Positions 1 to 7,500 of a DNA stretch of 64,000 bases are shown here, piece by piece. Within the stretch, counting starts at the first letter, position 1; each line of letters opens with the position of its first letter. Both the position numbers and the translations under genes were made by a program. The notes under the pieces are model-generated. The model was given only the letters and a program-made list of their open reading frames with translations, had not been told where the DNA came from and did no database searches. Source of the stretch: Sulfurovum sp. (GTDB taxonomy: Bacteria; Campylobacterota; Campylobacteria; Campylobacterales; Sulfurovaceae); assembly GCA_021166685.1 (NCBI GenBank), contig JAJPEU010000007.1:184212-248211 (forward strand). The letters are read 5' to 3'.

Positions 1-458
1 TCAACTAATCTATAATTACCATCGTGAGAGTAACCATCATGGTCATAAAATATTTTAGTTGCATTGTCGTAAAAAGTATTGTAATTTACGTAACTGGCAT
101 TTACTTCGGTTGTATTGTTAAGTGCGACATTTTCATAAGCACCTTTAATATAACATGTTGACGAATAGGTTGTGCTATTTTTTGTGTAAAAAGTTTCTAC
201 CGACCCATTATCGTACACTGAAAAATTAGTTAAGCTTAACCCGCTCAGTCGACATCCAACTGTATCATAATATATGTCACTACTGCCTTTGATATTATAA
301 GGCTTGCCGCCGCTAAAAGATGTTGTGCCACTTTCTATAAGAAGAACTGTATTTTCTTCAGGAAGTGGATTTGTTGTGTCGCCTTCAGAAGATGAGCTTC
401 CACCGCCACAGCCAACAAGTGCAACTCCAACCATTAAACTAAGTAAAATTTTTTTCAT
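1..458 (-). CDS. Putative lipoprotein, partial (C-terminus beyond left edge)
   Basis: About 152 codons are visible before the gene runs off the left edge. The ATG at 456-458 is preceded by AGAGGA at a good distance. The N-terminus is a lipoprotein signal: MKK, a hydrophobic core, then the lipobox LVGC, so Cys17 would be lipidated, followed by a flexible GGGSSSSEGD linker. The mature part is rich in Ser, Thr, Asn and Tyr and has scattered Cys, as in surface-exposed beta-rich proteins; I recognise no family. It lies 27 bp downstream of the small exported protein at 486-644 on the same strand, so the two are probably cotranscribed from the divergent promoter region near 660-720. It is probably anchored in the outer membrane or periplasm (inference). 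Confidence 0.75.
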   Translation of the reverse strand, partial: MKKILLSLMVGVALVGCGGGSSSSEGDTTNPLPEENTVLLIESGTTSFSGGKPYNIKGSSDIYYDTVGCRLSGLSLTNFSVYDNGSVETFYTKNSTTYSSTCYIKGAYENVALNNTTEVNASYVNYNTFYDNATKIFYDHDGYSHDGNYRLV

Positions 459-485
459 TATCTATCCTCTAATATAATTTTATGA

Positions 486-644
486 TTAATTGGTTGCGTC
501 ACAAACGCCCATACCATCAATAACAATCACATCGCCATCACTATAATAGCAATATGTTTTTGTGCCTCTAATTTCACTGCTCGTTAATACTCCAGCACTA
601 ACAATCGAAGCTACCACAATTAGCAATAGCAATATTTTTTTCAT
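486..644 (-). CDS. Small exported protein with two cysteines
   Basis: This is a 52-residue reading frame. The ATG at 642-644 follows a very strong Shine-Dalgarno (GGGGGGAG). Residues 1-17 are a classic signal peptide (MKK, Leu/Ile/Val core, ASIVSA), probably cut after Ala17. The mature peptide is only about 35 residues and has Cys32 and Cys48, which could form a disulfide, plus an acidic SDGD segment. No family is recognised. It is the first gene of a short minus-strand unit with the lipoprotein at 1-458, and is divergent from the XRE regulator at 750-995. A secreted or periplasmic peptide is the simplest reading; processed peptide, structural partner of the lipoprotein or bacteriocin-like product cannot be separated. 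Confidence 0.65.
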   Translation of the reverse strand: MKKILLLLIVVASIVSAGVLTSSEIRGTKTYCYYSDGDVIVIDGMGVCDATN

Positions 645-667
645 ATTCTCCCCCCTTTAAAGATATT

Positions 668-737
668 AACGATATATATATCGTTGAATGATTTTAGCGA
701 AACAAATATTATACGTATCTTAGATATATGTATCGTT
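668..737. promoter_or_regulatory. Divergent promoter region with palindromic operator pair
   Basis: Positions 668-685 are a perfect 18-bp palindrome, AACGATATATATATCGTT. A related site, GATATATGTATCGTT, lies at 723-737 and matches 14 of 15 bases of 671-685. The equivalent positions are 52 bp apart, close to five helical turns. A -10-like TATTATA sits between them at 707-713. The second site lies directly before the AGGA ribosome-binding site of the XRE gene. The arrangement fits cooperative binding and autoregulation by that regulator (inference). Confidence 0.6.
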
Positions 738-749
738 AGGATGTAGATT

Positions 750-995
750 TTGCAGACAGAAGAATTGGAGGCTTATAGCGAGCAGGTACTTAGCACTGTC
801 TCTAAAAATGTCAAAAAATATCGTGAGCTCAGAGGCTATACACAGATGCAGCTTGCTCTAGAAATAGGAATGAGTGGTGGTGCATATCTCGGACGCGCAG
901 AACTTCGCAAACCTAACCATCACTTTAATATCAAACATATTGCTAAAATTTCAAAGGTATTAGAAATAGATATCAAAAGGTTTTTTGAAGAGTAA
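750..995 (+). CDS. XRE-type helix-turn-helix regulator
   Basis: An 81-residue protein that is almost entirely one Cro/CI-type helix-turn-helix: NVKKYRELRGYTQMQLALEIGMS supplies the first helices, and the AELRKPNHHFN and IAKISKVLEIDIKRFF segments match a subgroup of small XRE regulators (family recall). There is no sensor or peptidase domain. I keep the TTG at 750 because AGGA at 738-741 sits 8 bases upstream and the ATG at 741 is followed at once by a stop. It is divergent from the exported-protein/lipoprotein pair and is flanked upstream by a palindrome plus a partial copy, so it probably controls that pair and itself. Confidence 0.8.
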   Translation: MQTEELEAYSEQVLSTVSKNVKKYRELRGYTQMQLALEIGMSGGAYLGRAELRKPNHHFNIKHIAKISKVLEIDIKRFFEE

Positions 996-1038
996 ATCCA
1001 CTCTCGGAATCGGGCGAAGGTATTCCGCATTATTATAA

Positions 1039-1058
1039 GGTGCGTTGGCAAACGCACC
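1039..1058. terminator. Hairpin between XRE gene and tkt
   Basis: GGTGCGTT (1039-1046) pairs with AACGCACC (1051-1058) around a GGCA loop. It lies between the converging ends of the XRE gene and transketolase, so it could end either transcript, but neither side has a clean U-tract. The flanking context (TAGGGTGCG on the minus strand) resembles dispersed palindromes found in many genomes, so it may be a repeat rather than a terminator. Confidence 0.4.
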
Positions 1059-1070
1059 CTACGAAAAAGC

Positions 1071-3059
1071 TTACAGTTCGCACTCCTCAAGCCCTACTTC
1101 CCGGTAGGCTACGCCCATCAGTTTGCATGCGCGTTTCATGATTCCCTCTCTGGTAAATCCAAACCGCTCAAAGAGCAATTCCGCCGGGGCAGATGCTCCG
1201 AAACTTTCCATTCCAAGTACATCATCGGCATATCGGTAGTACTCCGTAGCCGTTGCCGCTTCTACTGCCAAAACTTTCGTAGCAGGATCGATTACTGCGC
1301 TTTTATAAGCTTCGTCTTGCTCGTTGAAAAGATCCAAACACGGCACAGAAACTATATTGGCTTTAATTCCCAATGCGGTCAGATAGCATGCCGCCTGCAA
1401 ACATGGCATCAATTCAGATCCCGAAGCCATCAGTGTCAGGTTTGCATTTTTTCGTTTTTTAACGATATAAGCACCCTTTGAGACTTCGCCAAAATCTCTT
1501 TTTGGTTTGAGCGTTTTCAGTTTTTGGCGGGAGAGTACAAAGCCGTGCGGTGCTTTGATGCTTAGTGCCTTCTTCCATGCCTCAACGTTCTCTGTGGCAT
1601 CCGCAGGACGCCAGACATAGAAGTTTGGCACTGCCCTATACTGGCTAAGCTGTTCAATCGGCTCATGTGTCGGGCCATCCTCACCTACGCCGATACTGTC
1701 ATGCGTCCAGATAAAAAAGTTTTGAATACCGGACAACGCTGCAATGCGCGCACTCGGCTTAAGATAATCGCTAAAGATAAAGAATGTTGCATTAAACGGA
1801 ATTACCGTACCATAGAGTGCCATCGCATTGGTGATTGCAGCCATAGAGTGTTCTCGGATGCCAAAGTGCATATTTTTGCCTTTAGGAAAATCGCCCATGT
1901 CTTTTAATTCTGTTTTATTCGATGGAGCAAGATCTGCCGAACCGCCGATAAAACTTGGAATTGCCGTCGCAATGGCATTGAGGATTTTTCCATTGGAATC
2001 TCTGGTTGCCATCTCTTTGTCGTTTGTAAAATCCGGAAAATTAATCGCTGAAAAATCAGGATTGAGCAGTCTTTCCAATGCCTCGTTTTGTTCGATGAGC
2101 GGTGCTTCTTTTTGTCTATGAATCCACTCTTTTTCTGCCAATTCACCCTCTTCCAATGCACATCTGAAGCGTATTAGTACATCTTCGGGAATATAAAATT
2201 TCTCATCTGCAGGGAAGTCTAATTTTTCTTTGGATACCCTGATCGTCTCTTCGCCCAAAGGTGCTCCGTGTGTTTCATGGCTTCCCTCTAGTCCCTCGGC
2301 ATACCTTCCGATGATTGTATTGGCAATGATAATAGTCGGCTTGGTTGCTTCTTTAACTTCATGCAGCGCTTTGTCGATGTCATCATAACAATGCCCGTTG
2401 ATTTTGATTACATTCCAACTTTGTGCTTCAAAACGTTTAGCAACATCTTCACTCCAGGCAATACCCGTATCGCCTTCTATGGTGATCTCATTGCTGTCAT
2501 AGATCAGTACAAGATCCTTAAGCCTGAGGTGTCCGGCCAAAGCACATGCTTCATAACTGATCCCTTCTTGCAAATCGCCGTCACCACAAAGACAGTAGAC
2601 TTTATGGTCTATCAGCTTGCAGGTTTCAGAGTTTACTTGCTTGGCCGTATAGGCTTCTGCCATAGCAAAACCTACCGCATTGGCTATCCCCTGCCCTAGC
2701 GGACCCGTGGTGATCTCTACGCCCGGCGTATGTCCATACTCCGGATGCCCCGGGGTTTTAGAATCAAGCTGACGAAAATTTTTAAGATCATCTAAACTCA
2801 CATCATATCCCCAAAGATGAAGCAAAGAATAGATCAGTGCCGAAGCATGTCCTCCAGAGAAAACCAATCTGTCTCTGTTAAGCCATGTTGGATTTTTCGG
2901 ATTATGGTTAAGATGTTCGCTGAGTACAACTGCGATATCAGCCAAACCCATCGGTGCACCCGGGTGTCCCGAATTTGCTTTTTGTACTGTATCTGCTGCT
3001 AAAAATCGAATTGTATTGGCCATCTTTTTGCGCATACTGTTCTGCTCTGTCATTACCAT
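1071..3059 (-). CDS. tkt: Transketolase
   Basis: Full-length transketolase (662 residues), the thiamine-diphosphate enzyme that moves two-carbon ketol units between sugar phosphates in the pentose phosphate or Calvin-type cycles in the cytoplasm. Visible marks are the N-terminal SGHPGAPMGLAD segment, the TPP/metal motif starting GDGDLQEG near residue 155, and the pyrimidine-binding domain with GIREHSMAAITNAMAL. The start at 3059 (MVMTEQ) has GGATG some distance upstream; the Met at residue 3 is an alternative. It follows the prenyl diphosphate synthase gene by 7 bp and is probably cotranscribed with it. Nothing in the sequence looks degraded. Confidence 0.97.
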   Translation of the reverse strand: MVMTEQNSMRKKMANTIRFLAADTVQKANSGHPGAPMGLADIAVVLSEHLNHNPKNPTWLNRDRLVFSGGHASALIYSLLHLWGYDVSLDDLKNFRQLDSKTPGHPEYGHTPGVEITTGPLGQGIANAVGFAMAEAYTAKQVNSETCKLIDHKVYCLCGDGDLQEGISYEACALAGHLRLKDLVLIYDSNEITIEGDTGIAWSEDVAKRFEAQSWNVIKINGHCYDDIDKALHEVKEATKPTIIIANTIIGRYAEGLEGSHETHGAPLGEETIRVSKEKLDFPADEKFYIPEDVLIRFRCALEEGELAEKEWIHRQKEAPLIEQNEALERLLNPDFSAINFPDFTNDKEMATRDSNGKILNAIATAIPSFIGGSADLAPSNKTELKDMGDFPKGKNMHFGIREHSMAAITNAMALYGTVIPFNATFFIFSDYLKPSARIAALSGIQNFFIWTHDSIGVGEDGPTHEPIEQLSQYRAVPNFYVWRPADATENVEAWKKALSIKAPHGFVLSRQKLKTLKPKRDFGEVSKGAYIVKKRKNANLTLMASGSELMPCLQAACYLTALGIKANIVSVPCLDLFNEQDEAYKSAVIDPATKVLAVEAATATEYYRYADDVLGMESFGASAPAELLFERFGFTREGIMKRACKLMGVAYREVGLEECEL

Positions 3060-3066
3060 GTGTGTA

Positions 3067-3918
3067 TCATCCTTTATGTCTGTATAAATATCTGTTTATG
3101 AGGGGAAGTAAAGCTGTTTTGAGCTTTTCATCAAAGGCTTCAAATCGTCTTTGCAAATCTTTTGCCAACACATCGGCTTGAACTATACTCTCCTCTAGCC
3201 CCAAAAGATTTACAAAACTATTTTTATCGCTGTCATTTCCTGTTGTTTTTCCTGCCTGTTCTTCATTTTGCGTTTCGTCGATAATGTCGTCTTGTATCTG
3301 AAAAAGCAATCCTAAATCTATCCCGAAGGCATAAAGCTCCTCTTGCACTCTCTTCTCCAGACGTACAATCACTGCCCCCATTTGCAAACTTGCAGCTATA
3401 AGTTTTGCGGTTTTGTTGATATGCAAAAACTTAACTTGGTCAATAGTTAACGGTTTGTTTTCAAAGTAACAGTCTATGGCTTGCCCCAAAACCATACCTC
3501 TGCTTCCTCCGTCACGTGCAAGCACTTCAACCAATTTGATTTTTACATCTTCGCGCAGCGGTGCTTTGGCAATAAGATAGAAAGCCTCCGTGTTAAGCGC
3601 ATCGCCTGCAAGTATAGCGGTTGTTTCATCATATCGTTTGTGCAAAGTAACATGTCCGCGGCGCAAATCAGCATTATCCATTGCCGGAAGATCGTCGTGA
3701 ATCAATGAATAGGTATGAAACATTTCCAAAGAGAGTGCTACGGGCAAGGCAGAATGATAAAGCATAGGCTCATAGGCTTCAACAATACTAAGCAACAGCA
3801 TAGGGCGAAATCGTTTACCGCCTGCATCAAGCATTGCGCCCAATGCCTCTTCGTACACAGCATGAAAGCTCGGTACTTGCGGCAAATTTTCTTTCAGATA
3901 GGATTCAAATCTTTGCAT
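3067..3918 (-). CDS. ispA: Polyprenyl (geranyl/farnesyl) diphosphate synthase
   Basis: A 283-residue trans-isoprenyl diphosphate synthase that condenses isopentenyl diphosphate with allylic diphosphates to make C10-C20 chains for quinones, undecaprenyl carrier and similar products. The first aspartate-rich motif (DDLPAMD, near residue 78) and the second (DDIID, near residue 215) are both intact, as is the GGKRFRPML entry motif. Length fits the IspA group. It heads a two-gene unit with tkt, 7 bp downstream. Exact chain length cannot be read from the sequence. The MEP-pathway gene dxr is elsewhere in this window at 21148. Confidence 0.93.
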   Translation of the reverse strand: MQRFESYLKENLPQVPSFHAVYEEALGAMLDAGGKRFRPMLLLSIVEAYEPMLYHSALPVALSLEMFHTYSLIHDDLPAMDNADLRRGHVTLHKRYDETTAILAGDALNTEAFYLIAKAPLREDVKIKLVEVLARDGGSRGMVLGQAIDCYFENKPLTIDQVKFLHINKTAKLIAASLQMGAVIVRLEKRVQEELYAFGIDLGLLFQIQDDIIDETQNEEQAGKTTGNDSDKNSFVNLLGLEESIVQADVLAKDLQRRFEAFDEKLKTALLPLINRYLYRHKG

Positions 3919-3945
3919 TAACGCTCTTTGGTTTTAATTGATAAA

Positions 3946-3951
3946 ATTATA
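3946..3951 (-). promoter_or_regulatory. Putative -10 of the ispA-tkt unit
   Basis: On the minus strand TATAAT occurs 28 bases upstream of the ispA ATG, within a small palindrome (ATCC-TAATT-GGAT). No convincing -35 hexamer is visible. Confidence 0.45.
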
Positions 3952-4227
3952 TCCAATTAGGATAAAATAACTCCATGCAAACACACGCAAGACACACGAT
4001 CATCAAATGAATAAAAAAGGCGGTTTTGAAAGGAGCGGTCAAAGGATGGACTGTCTCATTTTTGTTCTGCTTCATCAGCTGCTCGTTTTAGAGAGCAGGT
4101 TTTTAGTGCGCGGCAAGTGGCATACTTATCTTTAAACTCCTTATGCCGGCACACAAGGTATTGGATTGCTTGGCGAACAGGCGGCATTCTTGATACGGTA
4201 TTTTCCGGCTGTCTGCTTTTTTAATTT
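3952..4227. other. Intergenic stretch with one doubtful small ORF
   Basis: The whole 309-bp gap between ispA and the DUF190 gene (3919-4227) has no ORF of normal size. It holds the ispA promoter at its left end and the weakly supported 43-codon minus-strand frame at 4056-4187. I see no repeat, RNA gene or clear terminator. Confidence 0.4.
4056..4187 (-). CDS. Possible small protein downstream of DUF190 gene
   Basis: A 43-codon frame starting with ATG at 4185-4187 and ending with TGA at 4056-4058. The predicted peptide is basic and Cys-containing (MPPVRQAIQYLVCRHKEF, later CRALKTCSLKR), with a charged, helix-prone C-terminus. It lies on the same strand as crcB and DUF190, 40 bp after the DUF190 stop, so it could be the last gene of that operon. 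A competing 39-codon frame overlaps the DUF190 stop as ATGA. Neither has a good ribosome-binding site, and I recognise no family. This may be a decayed gene or non-coding DNA. Confidence 0.3.
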   Translation of the reverse strand: MPPVRQAIQYLVCRHKEFKDKYATCRALKTCSLKRAADEAEQK

Positions 4228-4545
4228 TCATCGCCACAACTCAACAGGCGAAGTCATAACCGTACAGTGGGTTAAAAGTTCACTATGCTCAACTATAAAT
4301 CCCTCTATGATCTCTTTGGTATCAACCGCATCAATGATAATCGGCAACCCTTCAAATAAATCTGCCAAACGAACCTGACGCATCTGTTTTGAGCTTCCAT
4401 ATCCCATGATCCCCCGCACTACGGTTACTCCGCTGATCGATGCCTCATAAAGACGATCAACAATTTGGCGAAACAAAATATTTCCTTCATATTTATAATC
4501 TTCGGCCGTAAAAATCGTAAGGCGCAATCCTTTAACAAAATCCAT
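4228..4545 (-). CDS. DUF190 family protein
   Basis: A 105-residue protein with the DUF190 pattern: N-terminal GLRLTIFTAEDYKYEG, central LFRQIVDRLYEASISGVTVVRGIMGYG, then LPIIIDAVDTKEIIEGF. The family has a ferredoxin-like, PII-resembling trimeric fold (family knowledge) and is often encoded beside fluoride channel genes. Here it lies 21 bp after crcB on the same strand, which supports a shared role in fluoride handling, perhaps regulatory; its biochemical role is not established. The ATG has an AGGAAGAGGAT-type ribosome-binding region upstream. Confidence 0.85.
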   Translation of the reverse strand: MDFVKGLRLTIFTAEDYKYEGNILFRQIVDRLYEASISGVTVVRGIMGYGSSKQMRQVRLADLFEGLPIIIDAVDTKEIIEGFIVEHSELLTHCTVMTSPVELWR

Positions 4546-4566
4546 ATGATCCTCTTCCTTTCTATT

Positions 4567-4938
4567 CTAAAGCATCCTTGCTGCAGCAATCCCGCCGATT
4601 CCTGCAGCAAAACCAACGCCAATCGTTGCAGCCAGATTAAGAAGAGCTTTGCTCCCTTCTCCATTCATCACAAGTGTCAGCGTTTCAAAAGTAAATGAAC
4701 TAAACGTCGTAAATCCCCCAAGAAACCCGGTAACAATCAATAATCGCATAGTTGGCGTGACTGTCAACTTCTCAAGCGCAAGAGTCATAAAAAAGAGAAT
4801 CAGGAATGATCCGGCAACATTCACAACAAAAGTACCATACGGGAAATTTTTGCCACACATTGAAGCACATCCCAATCCCGTTGCATAGCGAGCAATACTT
4901 CCGATCCCTCCGCCGATAAAAATTGCAAGCCATTCCAT
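4567..4938 (-). CDS. crcB: Fluoride ion channel CrcB/Fluc
   Basis: A four-helix membrane protein of about 123 residues that works as a dual-topology dimer to let fluoride out of the cell. The family signature GFLGGFTTFSSFTFE is present near residue 70, along with the N-terminal GGGIGSIARYAT and the FPYGTFVVNVAGSF pore segment. I start at the ATG at 4936-4938 (MEWLAIF) because GGAG at 4951-4954 lies upstream; the TTG six codons earlier overlaps that GGAG and has no site of its own. It heads an operon with DUF190. I found no fluoride riboswitch upstream. Confidence 0.92.
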   Translation of the reverse strand: MEWLAIFIGGGIGSIARYATGLGCASMCGKNFPYGTFVVNVAGSFLILFFMTLALEKLTVTPTMRLLIVTGFLGGFTTFSSFTFETLTLVMNGEGSKALLNLAATIGVGFAAGIGGIAAARML

Positions 4939-4974
4939 ATATATCTGTTGCTCCAAACTATAAAAGATGAAAGT

Positions 4975-4983
4975 ATTTTAACA
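4975..4983 (-). promoter_or_regulatory. Extended -10 promoter of crcB
   Basis: The minus strand reads TGTTAAAAT about 37 bases upstream of the crcB ATG, an extended -10 of the type seen repeatedly in this window. No -35 is obvious. Confidence 0.45.
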
Positions 4984-5059
4984 CAAATGAAGATGAAAGT
5001 ATATTTTTAAATTATACAACTTTACGATACCCCAACTATTTAAGAAAAAGAAAACCATA

Positions 5060-5584
5060 TCATTGCTTGGTAATTGCTGCGCATTTGCCGGCTATCTCAT
5101 CAACAATCTCATCCAAATGTTTATCTGCAACGCTTATAATGACATCCGCCACTTCTTTATAGGCTTTTTCCCGCTCTTTATAGAGTTTTTTCGCCTCTTT
5201 TTCTTTAGAAAACAAAGGTCTTTTGGCAAGTTTGGCTTTGGCGTTTTTAGCATTTTTAAGCCGTTTAAGTATCCATTCGAACGTAGCATCCAGCAAAACA
5301 ACCGTGCCCAGCGCTTTGAGATTATTCACTTTATAAAACCCGCCGCCGCAACTGATGAGAGTCTCATCCACACACTTCTCTATCCAGTCTGCAGTTGCCT
5401 GCTCCTGCGCTCTAAAATAAGTTTCGCCCTCTTTTTCAAATATTTTTTTGATTTCTTTGTTTTCTTTGGATTCTATAAGATCATCCGTATCAATAATATA
5501 TGTACCATATTTTTTTGCAAAAGCACGTGCCGTCGTGCCTTTGCCTACTCCCATAAAACCTATCAGTATGATATTTTTCTTCAC
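5060..5584 (-). CDS. aroK: Shikimate kinase
   Basis: A P-loop kinase of 174 residues that phosphorylates shikimate in aromatic amino acid synthesis. The Walker A is GFMGVGKGTTA near residues 8-18, the shikimate-binding DTDDLIE follows near 31, and CGGGFYK near 75 matches the GGG substrate motif. The start is the GTG at 5582-5584 (MKKNIILIGFMG): it has AGAAGG just upstream and begins the beta-strand before the P-loop. The same frame is open a further 59 codons upstream but overlaps the preceding gene and matches nothing in the family. It is 70 bp after the HicB-like gene, probably cotranscribed. Confidence 0.92.
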   Translation of the reverse strand: MKKNIILIGFMGVGKGTTARAFAKKYGTYIIDTDDLIESKENKEIKKIFEKEGETYFRAQEQATADWIEKCVDETLISCGGGFYKVNNLKALGTVVLLDATFEWILKRLKNAKNAKAKLAKRPLFSKEKEAKKLYKEREKAYKEVADVIISVADKHLDEIVDEIAGKCAAITKQ

Positions 5585-5654
5585 ACCTTCTTCCCTTCCC
5601 TGCGTGCGTTCAAGTAACGCTTCTATAAAATTTTTTGTTATTTTTGCAAAACAA

Positions 5655-5894
5655 TTACACCATATTATAACGATCAATGATTTTTTTAAGACGTTTGCGT
5701 AAATTTTTAAGTGCTTCTGTAGCCGTTTCGCCTTCTGCAATAAGTGATTCAAATTCATCAAACTGAATTTTAGCTATCCAGCCGATCTTTGTATGGAGCT
5801 TAATGCCAACAAAGCGCACTTCACCGTAATGCTCTTTTGCCATCTTATAAATACGTTCGATTCTTTCATCAATAGTTTTAATCTCTTTGCTCAT
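5655..5894 (-). CDS. Small conserved-looking protein, HicB-like fold possible
   Basis: A 79-residue soluble protein. The segment GWIAKIQFDEFESLIAEGET followed by ATEALKNLRKRLKKII resembles the HicB/partial RNase H-like layout (a beta hairpin, 'aeG.t..eAl..l', then a helix), but there is no HicA toxin next to it and no added DNA-binding domain. A toxin-antitoxin role is therefore not supported. It begins at the ATG at 5892-5894 after AGGGTGGTGA, has a clear extended -10 upstream, and precedes aroK by 70 bp. The function is unknown. Confidence 0.75.
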   Translation of the reverse strand: MSKEIKTIDERIERIYKMAKEHYGEVRFVGIKLHTKIGWIAKIQFDEFESLIAEGETATEALKNLRKRLKKIIDRYNMV

Positions 5895-5913
5895 TCACCA
5901 CCCTTTTTATATA

Positions 5914-5922
5914 ATTATAACA
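5914..5922 (-). promoter_or_regulatory. Extended -10 promoter of small gene/aroK unit
   Basis: The minus strand reads TGTTATAAT, a perfect extended -10, about 20 bases before the ATG of the gene ending at 5894. The leader would be very short. No -35 consensus is visible. Confidence 0.6.
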
Positions 5923-6150
5923 TAAGCCAAAGAAATCCCCTAAATTCACTTTACTGTGTTTGTTCCCGGCGCCATCGATACTCTTTCTATCAGATAATCG
6001 ATTATTCAGATACAAAAGAATTTTCTTCAGCAGAACGTTTCAAAAGCGGGCCGGCTCAAAAGCCGGGACGATCAGCAAAACTGCTCATCAGTACATTTGA
6101 TGAGTTTTTGCAATATAAACACAGGGCTTTGTTGATATTGGAAAAATGTC
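5923..6150. other. Non-coding stretch with two small inverted repeats
   Basis: No credible gene was found between the small gene and the MATE gene. Two inverted repeats are visible: CCGGCT-CAAA-AGCCGG (6052-6067) and GATCAGCA-AAAC-TGCTCATC (about 6070-6089, one mismatch). They are near the 3' end of the MATE gene and could take part in transcript ending, but there is no U-tract. Confidence 0.4.
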
Positions 6151-7476
6151 TTAAACTTTTATTTGCTGCCATTTGCCTTTTTTAAAAACAACCCAAAGCC
6201 AAATTGCTTTAACAAATGTATCAGATATCATTGCCAAATAAACCAACAAAATTGATTCAAAATACCAAGAGAGTACAAAAGCAGGAAGAATACGAACAAA
6301 CCAAAGTGACACAAGATTGATAATGAGAATCCTCCTGGTATCTCCTGCCCCCCTGAGGGCCCCTGACAGCACAAAGCTAAACGCCAAAGGGATCTGCGAA
6401 AACCCAACGATACGTAAATAAAGGCTTGCCTCTTGAATGGTCTGTGCATCGTCAGTAAAAAGCCAGACAATCTTCTCGGGGAGAAAAATCATAAAAAATG
6501 AAAGAAAAAACATAAAACCTACTGTATATTTAAGTACAAGCAGTACATCTTCTCTTGCCTGCTGAGGCTTTTTGGCTCCTAACCCTTGTCCCATCAAAGC
6601 CATCGCAGCAATAGTAAATCCGATACCCGGCATAAAAGCCAATCCTTCTACTCTTAATCCTATCTGGTATCCTGCCAATGCTTCTGTGCCATAACGTGCA
6701 ATAACAGCCGTAAAAAGCATAAAACTTCCAAAAGTCAACAAACGTTCAAAAGAGGCGGGTATTCCTACTTTAAGCGCACGACCAAGCAAAAATCCAGAGT
6801 AATACAGTAAAGGAATAAAAGGTGTTTGGCGGCGAAAATAGAGGAAAACATATGCCGTCATCTCAAGAATGTTGACAATGACCGTCCCCACTGCCGCACC
6901 CATCACGCCAAGTTCGGGGAAACCATAGTTACCGAAGATCAAAAGATAATTGAGTACAATATTGAGTGCAATGGAGACGATTTTTATCTTCATGGGGGTT
7001 CTAGTATCGCCGGCAGAGTTTAGCGCAGAGACAAAAACCAATTTTGCAAAAACAAAAGGCATCATCAAGGTAAGCATCTGCACATAGGATGCGCCCAGTT
7101 CCGTTACCATAGGATCAGCGCCAAACCATATATAGATTTTTTCAGAGAGAAAATACCACAGCACACTCACCGGCAAACTCAAAAGAACTGCAAAACCAAG
7201 CAGTGTAGAAAGACCCATTGAAGCACGCTTGATTTGTCCCGCACCTACAAATCGGGATAAAAGCGCACCGGTTCCCACATGCAACAATGTCAAGATCGCA
7301 AAAACAAACATCAATGACTGGAGTCCAAGACCCACAGCTGCTACGGCAAAAGCAGAGAGCCGGCCGACCATGATAAGGTCAGTAATAACCTGCAGCATAT
7401 CAAGCAATGAATTAATTGCTGCAGGGATGGAAAGCCTTAGTATCTTTTGATGCTTTGGAGGGAAAAATCGTATCAA
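6151..7476 (-). CDS. MATE family multidrug/sodium antiporter
   Basis: A 441-residue integral membrane protein with the twelve-helix, two-bundle plan of the MATE/NorM/DinF family, which exports cationic drugs or metabolites against a Na+ or H+ gradient. Typical marks are LRLSIPAAINSLLDMLQVITDLIMVGRLS at the N-terminus, SALNSAGDTRTPMK and its internal copy SGALRGAGDTRRILI, about 200 residues apart. The start is uncertain: the frame opens with a TTG at 7474-7476 and has only a weak ribosome-binding site. The frame is continuous, apart from the stop at 7501, with the small membrane protein upstream. It ends a three-gene minus-strand unit with DUF4389. The substrate is unknown. Confidence 0.9.
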   Translation of the reverse strand: MIRFFPPKHQKILRLSIPAAINSLLDMLQVITDLIMVGRLSAFAVAAVGLGLQSLMFVFAILTLLHVGTGALLSRFVGAGQIKRASMGLSTLLGFAVLLSLPVSVLWYFLSEKIYIWFGADPMVTELGASYVQMLTLMMPFVFAKLVFVSALNSAGDTRTPMKIKIVSIALNIVLNYLLIFGNYGFPELGVMGAAVGTVIVNILEMTAYVFLYFRRQTPFIPLLYYSGFLLGRALKVGIPASFERLLTFGSFMLFTAVIARYGTEALAGYQIGLRVEGLAFMPGIGFTIAAMALMGQGLGAKKPQQAREDVLLVLKYTVGFMFFLSFFMIFLPEKIVWLFTDDAQTIQEASLYLRIVGFSQIPLAFSFVLSGALRGAGDTRRILIINLVSLWFVRILPAFVLSWYFESILLVYLAMISDTFVKAIWLWVVFKKGKWQQIKV

Positions 7477-7500
7477 AGAAGTTTCTTTCGTTTTTTGGAA

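Noticed and set aside
4939-5059. Fluoride riboswitch upstream of crcB
   Set aside because: The leader is short and AT-rich and shows none of the conserved crcB-motif segments.
5655-5894. HicAB toxin-antitoxin pair
   Set aside because: No HicA-like double-stranded RNA-binding toxin is encoded next to the HicB-like protein.
5793-6185. 130-codon plus-strand ORF over the intergenic region before the MATE gene
   Set aside because: It starts inside the small gene at 5655-5894 on the other strand, has no ribosome-binding site and no recognisable features.
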